From Flammeovirgaceae bacterium UBA1842 (lineage in GTDB: Bacteria; Bacteroidota; Bacteroidia; Cytophagales; Cyclobacteriaceae), in NCBI GenBank assembly GCA_002338655.1, contig DDIU01000040.1, positions 1 to 57,467 of the forward strand: DNA of 57,467 bases, read 5' to 3'. Positions 52,701-57,467 of the stretch are shown in pieces. Position 1 is the stretch's first letter; each line of letters starts with the position of its first letter. The notes below the pieces were generated by a model. That model searched no databases, was not told the DNA's origin, and saw only the letters and a program-made list of their open reading frames with translations. Both the position numbers and the translations under genes were made by a program.

Positions 52701-53361
52701 GGATATTTCTAATGGATGTAAACCTTATCAAGCAGGTTATGGGAAGAACCTTAGTGGACAACCTCTATCCAAGGATGATGTTAAGAATAGAATTTATCAC
52801 TCACAAACAAAAGAAGGACATAATTTTTATTGTGAACTGAAAGGCAAGCATGTTAAACCATATTCAATAAGTAAATCAACTGATTTCATCAATTGGGGTG
52901 ATTGGCTTATGTCCCCAAAGGATTCTCATTACTATTTTCAACCCAAAATAGTGATTAGGCAAATTATTGGCAAGAAGTTCATTTGCTCAATAGATAAGTC
53001 AAATTCTATAGCCGACCAGTCACTTTATGTTGCTGTTCCATACAAAGGCAAAGAAGTGGGTTTAGAGTCAATTTTAGCTATCCTTAATTCAAAATTATAT
53101 GGGTTCTATTTTAGGAAGTTTTACTCTGAAGAAGATGACTTATTTCCAAAAATAAAGGTGAATGAACTTAAAAGATTGCCGTTTAAGCTACCAAATAATG
53201 AAACAGAAAAAAAGTTAGCTGATTCTGCCATGGAAATATTGGAAGGAAAAGAAAAGAATCCAAATTTCGACTCCACAGATATTGAAAACAACATTGACCA
53301 ATTGGTTTATAAGCTTTATGACTTGACGGAAGAAGAAATTGAAATAATTGAAAACAATTAA
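49729..53361 (+). CDS. Type IIG (Eco57I-like) restriction-methylation enzyme
   Basis: A 1210-residue single-chain restriction-modification protein. The N-terminal nuclease site of the PD-(D/E)XK type is Asp75-x17-Glu93-Ala-Lys95 (NDLVIHNGD...GVIIEAK). A helical connector leads to a gamma-class N6-adenine methylase with motif I ICDPAVGSGHF (about 547-557) and motif IV IGNPPYG (about 831-836). A C-terminal target-recognition domain follows (about 900-1150; KLHDILDISNGCKPYQAGYG). Such enzymes cut and methylate with one protein and one recognition domain. It heads defence block 2 and its stop overlaps the next start (TAATG). Confidence 0.93.
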   Translation: MEINRLKPRKALNKAFLKVKPNRTEIEGFKTNLIQLLDRTNDTESEEFHKNLVIDFLKKTYYDPYHFINTKGRNDLVIHNGDKAKSTVGVIIEAKKPTNKSEMVSTDKLNAKAFQELVLYYLRERITQNNLETKHLIITNINEWFIFDATTFDRLFAQNKKLVKQFQDFEGGRMADTKTDFFYKQIAEPLIAEIKSEIEFTYFSLQDYQKPLRNDDKADDNKLIALFKLLSPEHLLKLPFTNDSNSLDKRFYSELLHIIGLTETKEGSKKLIERNKAGERHTGTILEDAIIQLDSLDKISRLERPSQYGSTQQEKLFNVGLELSITWINRILFLKLMEAQLITYHKGDKSYSFLNLDKIKNYDDLNSLFFQVLARKYDERNEDVIKVFEKVPYLNSSLFEPTEIEQDTIFISNLRDDKTIPIISSTVLKNEQGKKRTGSLTTLQYLFKFLNAYDFSSEGSEEIQEENKSLINASVLGLIFEKINGYKDGSFFTPGFITMYMCRETIRKAVVQKFNETKNWKCKDLDELYNKIEDAKEANEIVNSLKICDPAVGSGHFLVSALNEMIAVKNDLKILQDRDGKRLKEYQVEVVNDELIVTDEEGELFDYNPKSKESQRIQETLFHEKQTIIENCLFGVDINPNSVKICRLRLWIELLKNAYYKNATELETLPNIDINIKCGNSLVSRFDIDADLKQALKKSKWSIDSYRVAVDTYRNAESKEQKREMERLIADIKSDFRSEISLNDPKVKRLRKLSGELFQMTQQQQLFEMSKKEKAAWNKKVAKLTQDTKKLEAEIEEIKANKIFENAFEWRFEFPEVLNDEGDFVGFDLIIGNPPYGVKLTELEIHFYRDKYESIIGHAEIYYVFIELALSQILKDKAHLSYIIPNAWLSNKYARGIRELILKNFKPLEIINFNQKVVFEDAQVETCILSIEKTKGLKPITVGQDLDVKFTFDPEIWLNDDNLIINFSESPEIQSILSKINNNPKKLHDILDISNGCKPYQAGYGKNLSGQPLSKDDVKNRIYHSQTKEGHNFYCELKGKHVKPYSISKSTDFINWGDWLMSPKDSHYYFQPKIVIRQIIGKKFICSIDKSNSIADQSLYVAVPYKGKEVGLESILAILNSKLYGFYFRKFYSEEDDLFPKIKVNELKRLPFKLPNNETEKKLADSAMEILEGKEKNPNFDSTDIENNIDQLVYKLYDLTEEEIEIIENN

Positions 53362-54227
53362 TGACTGTTTGGTCTGACATACAAGCGATATTCAATAACA
53401 GAGAAATAGCCCTAATTCTTTGGCTTGCTGTTATTGTATTGGCTGTATTGCTGTCTAAACTCAGGAAGTCACTTGTTCCAATAGTTAAAATCCTAGCCAG
53501 CAAAATGTTTCTGATTATTTTTTCTCTAATCGGAGCTTATTTATTCGGAATAATATTACTTCTGAAAAATCTTGAAGTATGGCAAACTTCAAACTTGAAA
53601 GATGTTTTATTTTGGCTTTTTACAGTTGGTTTAATCTTGGTTTTCAAAATCAATGATGCTAAAAGCAACGCATATTTCAAAGGCATTTTCCTATCAGCAA
53701 TCAAATGGACAATTATTCTTGAATTTGTAGTCAACCTTTATAGTTTCAGTCTATTTACCGAAATAGTAATTTTACCTATTTTAGTTTTCTTAGCTATGAC
53801 ACAAGCAGTTGCGGAAATGGACGATAAGCATAAAGTTGTTTCAAAGTTTTTGCAAAATGTAATCTCAATTGCAGGACTTTCAATATTCTGTTACTCACTT
53901 TACAAAACCGTTATAAACTTTGAAGCTGTCCTGACTTTTCAAAACCTTGTTTCATTCCTGTTGCCAAGCACAATTACAATTTTGTTTATTCCATTTGTTT
54001 ACTTCTTGGCATTATACAGCACTTACGAAAGCTATTTCATTCATCTTGACTTTATGACTGTAAAGAAAGACAAGGTAAAAGAAACCAAGAAGCTCATATT
54101 GGAAATTGCAAATATCAACCTTGACAAACTTTTAAGGATTAAAAAGAACTTCGAGAAAAGGGTTTTTTATGACGACACGAACCTGAAAGAATATATAAGA
54201 GTAATAAGTAGAAAAACTAAAATTTAG
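53361..54227 (+). CDS. Polytopic membrane protein of unknown function
   Basis: A 288-residue protein with about seven membrane helices (starting near residues 14, 47, 83, 108, 132, 166 and 195). A basic cytoplasmic C-terminal tail of about 65 residues follows (KKDKVKETKKLILEIANINLDKLLRIKKNFEKRVFY). It is translationally coupled to the restriction enzyme gene (TAATG overlap) and followed after 4 bases by the small peptide gene. No family recognised. Membrane proteins in defence operons often carry out membrane depolarisation, but nothing in the sequence proves that here. Confidence 0.8.
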   Translation: MTVWSDIQAIFNNREIALILWLAVIVLAVLLSKLRKSLVPIVKILASKMFLIIFSLIGAYLFGIILLLKNLEVWQTSNLKDVLFWLFTVGLILVFKINDAKSNAYFKGIFLSAIKWTIILEFVVNLYSFSLFTEIVILPILVFLAMTQAVAEMDDKHKVVSKFLQNVISIAGLSIFCYSLYKTVINFEAVLTFQNLVSFLLPSTITILFIPFVYFLALYSTYESYFIHLDFMTVKKDKVKETKKLILEIANINLDKLLRIKKNFEKRVFYDDTNLKEYIRVISRKTKI

Positions 54228-54231
54228 AACA

Positions 54232-54372
54232 ATGGCAAAAAAGACAGTTCCTGTTAAGCCTCACAAAAGGTCAACACCATCACCGACACCAAGAAAAAAT
54301 CCTGATGCTCCAAAGCCAGGACCGAAAACAGTTCCAGTTGACCCACATAAAAGGTCACGACCGAAAAAGTAG
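54232..54372 (+). CDS. Pro/Lys-rich 46-residue peptide with internal duplication
   Basis: A short coding frame. The peptide starts MAKKTVPVKPHKRSTPSPT and ends PKTVPVDPHKRSRPKK, so the block TVPVxPHKRS occurs twice, at residues 5-14 and 33-42. It is very basic and proline-rich, with no hydrophobic stretch. It sits 4 bases after the membrane-protein stop and 2 bases before the next start, so it is well placed to be translated. The duplication and tight spacing support a real gene. Confidence 0.7.
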   Translation: MAKKTVPVKPHKRSTPSPTPRKNPDAPKPGPKTVPVDPHKRSRPKK

Positions 54373-54374
54373 AT

Positions 54375-55175
54375 ATGAATAAAAAGACACTGACATTTAG
54401 CGGAATTGTCTGCTTCATAGACGATTTTAAAATTGACTTGGACACCTTCAAAGAAGGTGTTCAAGAAGGTGTTTTTGATGAAGTCAGTGGAAATCGAGTG
54501 CATATTTTCCAATTGGAGTATGAAAAGGACTTTTTGAAAATTAATTTTTCAGATGGTTCAGCAATGCCACGTAATCCAAATGTTTACAATAAGGCAAAAC
54601 AAGAATTAGAACCCAACCCAAGAGATTCAGACCAAATTGAACCAAAAGAATATTTTGCGGTACTTGACTTAACTTCTAGCTATTTATGGTTGAGTAACAC
54701 GAAGAAGAAATCTCTTTTGATTGATTTTTTTCAAAAATTATTCAAGAACAAGAAAATTGTTCTGAAAGATGTTTATGACGAAGATAAATTCATAGAAGGA
54801 TTGAAAACGCTTGACCAAATCAAACTGAGTGCAGCACCAAGTTTATTCGGTCAATCAAATTCGGTTTCAAAAGCTTTATTAGATGAAATGTATGGTGCGT
54901 ACGAAGCAATTTTGCACTTGAAGTACAAAGACAAGTTTATTGGAGATGATTTGCAGACCAAAATCAAAAGTATTTTTAAAAATCGAGAAAGCTTTAATGG
55001 GATAATGATTGCGGGAAGAGATGAGAAAAACATGGGAATGTTCTTTAACAATAACTTATTTACTCGGAAAATTGATATTGAAGTACCAGTTGATGAAAAT
55101 GAAATGTTTAATCCAAAAGATGTATTTAGTCGAATCATAGCAAAAATCGAAGAAGAAGTAAATGCAAACAGCTAA
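54375..55175 (+). CDS. Soluble protein, RexA-like by size and context (tentative)
   Basis: A 266-residue cytoplasmic protein with no signal peptide or membrane helix. The middle has EYFAVLDLTSSYLWLSNTKKKSLLIDFFQKLF and LKTLDQIKLSAAPSLFG. The C-terminal region is FNGIMIAGRDEKNMGMFFNN followed by a strand and an acidic helix. It overlaps the four-helix membrane protein gene downstream by 14 bases. A soluble protein of about 270 residues coupled to a small four-helix membrane protein is the layout of phage lambda RexA (279 residues) and RexB (144). From memory the order of segments also looks similar, but no alignment was run. It could equally be an unrelated two-gene system. Confidence 0.55.
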   Translation: MNKKTLTFSGIVCFIDDFKIDLDTFKEGVQEGVFDEVSGNRVHIFQLEYEKDFLKINFSDGSAMPRNPNVYNKAKQELEPNPRDSDQIEPKEYFAVLDLTSSYLWLSNTKKKSLLIDFFQKLFKNKKIVLKDVYDEDKFIEGLKTLDQIKLSAAPSLFGQSNSVSKALLDEMYGAYEAILHLKYKDKFIGDDLQTKIKSIFKNRESFNGIMIAGRDEKNMGMFFNNNLFTRKIDIEVPVDENEMFNPKDVFSRIIAKIEEEVNANS

Positions 55176-55635
55176 GAATATATTAAAATATCTTTTGTCG
55201 TTAGGAGCAATTTTACTCTTATCGACCTATTTTCATTTTGACAACTCTTCAACTTTTGGTCATATTTTAACATTTTTATCTATTACAACAGGTTTTACAA
55301 TTACGGCTTTATCAATTATTGCAACCTCTAATTTTTCAAAGGACTTGTACAAAAAGGAAGCTCCAGACGATAATTCAAAAACATTACTTCATCAATTGGT
55401 AGGCAAGTTTGAAAAATCAACTTTGACTTTTGTATCTGTCATAATCTTGATTTTAATATTCTCATTGGTTGAACCAACTAATCTCAAAGAGTGGTCATTT
55501 TCTAACACAGTAATCAGTTTAAAAACGATTTTAAGTGGCTCAATTTGGTTTTTGACTTTTAGGTCAATATGGCTCTTTGTAGACCTTTTAAGAATGTTTT
55601 CAAAATTCGTAATCCAAAGTGCTAAACGACAATAA
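55162..55635 (+). CDS. Small four-helix membrane protein, RexB-like by layout (tentative)
   Basis: A 157-residue protein with about four membrane helices (starting near residues 8, 33, 85 and 118) separated by a charged cytoplasmic loop (SNFSKDLYKKEAPDDNSK). Size and topology match RexB-type channel effectors. The gene overlaps the soluble partner by 14 bases, so they are coupled. The last gene of block 2; hairpin H4 follows the stop by 9 bases. The effector role is inferred only from architecture. Confidence 0.55.
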   Translation: MQTAKNILKYLLSLGAILLLSTYFHFDNSSTFGHILTFLSITTGFTITALSIIATSNFSKDLYKKEAPDDNSKTLLHQLVGKFEKSTLTFVSVIILILIFSLVEPTNLKEWSFSNTVISLKTILSGSIWFLTFRSIWLFVDLLRMFSKFVIQSAKRQ

Positions 55636-55644
55636 AATGCCAAC

Positions 55645-55736
55645 GCTCAACAGCCACACACATTGCCAAGCCGCTCAAACCAGCCGCACAAGCCAAAGCT
55701 TGTCAAAGAGTGTGTCTGAGCCAACGCACGGACAGA
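55645..55736 (+). repeat. H-type hairpin element H4 (right end of defence block 2)
   Basis: The outer stem is GCTCA (55645-55649) with TGAGC (55717-55721), plus ACACAC (55656-55661) with GTGTGT (55710-55715). The left bulge is CATT, the inner stem CAAGC (55667-55671) with GCTTG (55698-55702), and the right bulge is CAAAGA. The tail GCCAACGCACGGAC matches the tail of H3 (GCCAACGCTCGGAC). The arms differ from the other H elements, as for H2. Confidence 0.78.
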
Positions 55737-55754
55737 TAAAAAGAAAGTACGATT

Positions 55755-55885
55755 GCCCAACAATGGCTATACGTAATGCGGGCGAAAGTGCTGATATGAA
55801 AGTAATTACATTAAATAAACTTTTCGGTAAACGGACAGTGAAGTGCCTTAAAATCCCGCACTACGCATACCCGAGACCGTTAGGC
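55755..55885 (+). other. attC-like site 3
   Basis: The boundaries match the integron rules exactly: GCCCAAC (55755-55761; RYYYAAC) and GTTAGGC (55879-55885; GTTRRRY). The arms GCTATACGTAATGCGGG and CCCGCACTACGCATACC pair with bulges. The loop contains ACATTAAA, TTCGGTAA and AAGTGCCTTAAAATCCC (55841-55857). It is 131 bases long, within the range of known attC sites. The next start is 11 bases after the core. Confidence 0.85.
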
Positions 55886-55895
55886 AAAATTGACC

Positions 55896-56294
55896 ATGCG
55901 AAGAATCAGTAATAATACATGGGTAGGGATAACAATTATTGCAATCGGCATCATGGATATTACAATGTATTCAAGTGTTGACTTGGACGGAATTGATTCA
56001 GTCGATGTAATTGGAGTAGGACTATCTGTAATTGGTGGATTTTTACTTATATGGAAATACAAGTTAGGTTGGATTTTTTCAACTATTTATGCTCTAAAAT
56101 TTGAGTTAACATCTTTATACAATTTGACTACTGATTATCCATTGAAGTTCTTCATTGTGACAGCTTTGATGCTTTTCGTCATTGCGTATTTGAATAACGT
56201 TACAACAAGATTTACAATGAAAATTAACTTTCAAACCCAATTAATTACTCTAGGCCTTGGTGTGTTATTGGCATTAACTAATATCTTAATATAA
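55896..56294 (+). CDS. Small membrane protein (cassette gene)
   Basis: A 132-residue protein starting at the ATG at 55896, 11 bases after an attC-like core; an upstream TTG is possible. Four membrane helices are predicted (about 10-27, 38-58, 80-102 and 112-131). No family recognised. It fills its cassette almost alone, ending 8 bases before the next attC-like boundary, the classical form of an integron gene cassette. Confidence 0.78.
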   Translation: MRRISNNTWVGITIIAIGIMDITMYSSVDLDGIDSVDVIGVGLSVIGGFLLIWKYKLGWIFSTIYALKFELTSLYNLTTDYPLKFFIVTALMLFVIAYLNNVTTRFTMKINFQTQLITLGLGVLLALTNILI

Positions 56295-56301
56295 TAACAT
56301 T

Positions 56302-56575
56302 GCCTAACATGGGCTAGCAACGCATATGCTTAAGTGCTTTACTGTTCTTTGACTGCTCATCGCCCATTCATTCTGTGTTTACATTCTTGGCTTTAGGTGG
56401 TAGGTCTTCCTTGGTTGACTTGCAGTGCGCAGAGCCCTCGAGCAGACTCGGGCGGGCAAGTGGGCAGAAAGGTCTTTGCCAAAGTCGGTGCAACTTGGCT
56501 CAAAACACAGAATTCATTACTTTGCGTGCAAATCAGTCTGGGTAGTGGCATACGCGTGCTAGCCAGGCGTTGTGT
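56302..56575 (+). other. attC-like site 4, unusually long
   Basis: The boundaries are GCCTAAC (56302-56308; perfect RYYYAAC) and GTTGTGT (56569-56575; one mismatch to GTTRRRY). The outer arms GGCTAGCAACGCATATGC (from 56312) and GCATACGCGTGCTAGCC (to 56565) pair. Inside are a second pair (ATTCTGTGTT with AACACAGAAT) and a GCCC-TCGAGCAGACTC-GGGC hairpin. The 274-base length comes from these nested stems. Confidence 0.72.
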
Positions 56576-56586
56576 GTAATTTGACC

Positions 56587-56610
56587 AACGAAAACGAAAA
56601 CGAAAACGAA
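56587..56610 (+). repeat. Tandem hexamer repeat AACGAA x4
   Basis: Four perfect copies of AACGAA at 56587-56610, between an attC-like core and the next start codon. It may be hypervariable and alter spacing upstream of the cassette gene's ribosome-binding region. Confidence 0.85.
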
Positions 56611-56634
56611 AATTAAAACCAAACAGAAATACGA

Positions 56635-57300
56635 ATGAAAAAATTTTTAAAAATCGCAGGAATCGGTTGCGGAAGCTTAATTGGACTTTTTATAATTATT
56701 GGAATTATTGGAGCTATTTTTAGTTCTGATACCGAAACTGAAACAATTTCAGAAAACTCTGAAATCAAAACAAAAGTTGTAGACAGTTTAGAATTAAAAA
56801 GACAACAAAAAGTCAAAGATAGTTTAGCACTTATTGCAACAGCTAACCGAGAAAAAGCTGAAAAAGATTTAAAATCATTCAAGAAAAATGAAGATGAGTT
56901 TAAGGGAACAGCATTTTACAAAGACCCAAGAACACCATATTATACAAATGTAAATTTCATTTATCCATATATCGGACAAAAAGGAGACAATTATTGGCTA
57001 CGTCTTCAATTCCAATACGCTTCTGATGATTGGCTATTTATCGAAAAAGGAATTTTACTAATTGACGGAGAACAATTTACAATTACAGGTAATTGGGAAA
57101 GAGATAACAATTCTGGAATTTGGGAATGGTTAGATATGCCTGTTGGAGAAACAGAACTCTTTATATTAAATAAACTTGCTGACTCAAAATCTGCAAAAAT
57201 TCGATACGAAGGCAGACAATATTATAAAGACAGAACTATAACTTCTAAAGAAAAGAGTATTATCAAAAAGACGTTAGAAATTTATAATAATCTGAAATAA
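56635..57300 (+). CDS. Single-pass membrane protein (cassette gene)
   Basis: A 221-residue protein with a glycine-rich N-terminal membrane helix (about 7-30: IGCGSLIGLFIIIGIIGAIF), a charged helical linker (about 40-90), and a soluble beta-rich C-terminal domain (about 95-190) with NYWLRLQFQYASDDWLFIEKGIL and YEGRQYYKDRTI. Similar anonymous proteins are common in Bacteroidota, with no known role. It starts 59 bases after the preceding attC-like core and ends 8 bases before the next boundary. Confidence 0.78.
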   Translation: MKKFLKIAGIGCGSLIGLFIIIGIIGAIFSSDTETETISENSEIKTKVVDSLELKRQQKVKDSLALIATANREKAEKDLKSFKKNEDEFKGTAFYKDPRTPYYTNVNFIYPYIGQKGDNYWLRLQFQYASDDWLFIEKGILLIDGEQFTITGNWERDNNSGIWEWLDMPVGETELFILNKLADSKSAKIRYEGRQYYKDRTITSKEKSIIKKTLEIYNNLK

Positions 57301-57308
57301 AAAACTAC

Positions 57309-57371
57309 ACACAACAACTAAGCTCTAATGATGCACGCTAAGGGCGTGGTTCATTAGAGCTGGTGTTGAAC
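57309..57371 (+). other. attC-like site 5, short
   Basis: The left boundary is ACACAAC (57309-57315; one mismatch to RYYYAAC) and the right boundary GTTGAAC (57365-57371; perfect GTTRRRY). The arms AAGCTCTAATGATGCACGC (57320-57338) and GCGTGGTTCATTAGAGCT pair around a 5-base loop (57339-57343). It is 63 bases long. The remaining 96 bases (57372-57467) show no gene or structure I can support; the array probably continues past the window. Confidence 0.75.
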
Positions 57372-57467
57372 TCCTACCTCCAAACGCACACTTTTCTTTC
57401 TATGGGGATTGAATAAACCTAGCCTTGATCAAAAGCACTTATAGCCCAGCTATTAGCAGGGGTTTTC

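Noticed and set aside
54375..55635. Kiwa (KwaA/KwaB) system
   Set aside because: Kiwa places the membrane protein first and has a larger DUF4868 partner. Here the soluble gene comes first and no DUF4868 motif was recognised.

Overview
The window is a stretch of a Bacteroidota chromosome, most likely from the order Cytophagales. The signs are outer-membrane TonB receptors with a CarboxypepD_reg-like N-terminal domain, the families GSCFA, DUF4290, DUF3109 and DUF1684, many lipoproteins with an FSC/LSC-type lipobox, promoter-like TAnnTTTG elements, and CCCCTAAAGGGG-type intergenic palindromes. No rRNA, tRNA, CRISPR array or insertion sequence was recognised. All family names come from reading motifs by eye; no database search was run.

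Positions 1-41 kb are mostly ordinary chromosome. In order they hold: a TonB-type outer-membrane protein, an OmpR-type two-component pair and a DUF3109 protein (all minus strand); a repeat-rich gap; then uvrD/pcrA, a DUF4290 protein, murA and mscS. Next comes a five-gene probable iron-acquisition operon (imelysin, di-haem oxidoreductase, imelysin, HTTM protein, TonB receptor). A tightly packed housekeeping run follows (M28 peptidase, DUF1697, BstA-like, RidA-like, MsrB, lipoprotein, cation diffusion facilitator). A RhuM-Fic gene and an orphan membrane-protein gene flank a decayed attC-like site. Mixed enzymes follow, then a TlpA-like protein, the fdhD/fdhF-type cluster and idi.

From about 40.8 kb to the end the DNA changes character. 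A tyrosine recombinase is followed by an integron-like cassette array. It has an attI-like half-site (about 42.0 kb) and four attC-like sites (48.36-48.49, 49.41-49.57, 55.76-55.89 and 56.30-56.58 kb) plus a short fifth (57.31-57.37 kb). Each is an imperfect inverted repeat bounded by sequences close to RYYYAAC and GTTRRRY. The gaps carry all genes in one orientation. Two cassettes are very large (about 6.5 and 6.3 kb) and carry defence functions. The first has a controller protein, a C5 methylase, a PD-(D/E)XK endonuclease, an adenine-type methylase, a PHP-ATPase and a small protein. The second has a type IIG restriction-methylation enzyme, a polytopic membrane protein, a Pro/Lys-rich 46-residue peptide, and a soluble/membrane gene pair whose architecture recalls phage lambda RexA/RexB. 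The other cassettes are small and carry unknown secreted or membrane proteins.

The most unusual signal is a second, distinct hairpin family (called H here). H elements sit just inside both ends of each of the two large defence blocks, in direct orientation, and are absent from the small cassettes. This suggests a two-level organisation: attC-like sites around everything, and H sites around the multi-gene defence islands. The recombinase lacks the extra insertion typical of IntI and is transcribed toward the array, so this is best described as an integron-like system rather than a classical integron.
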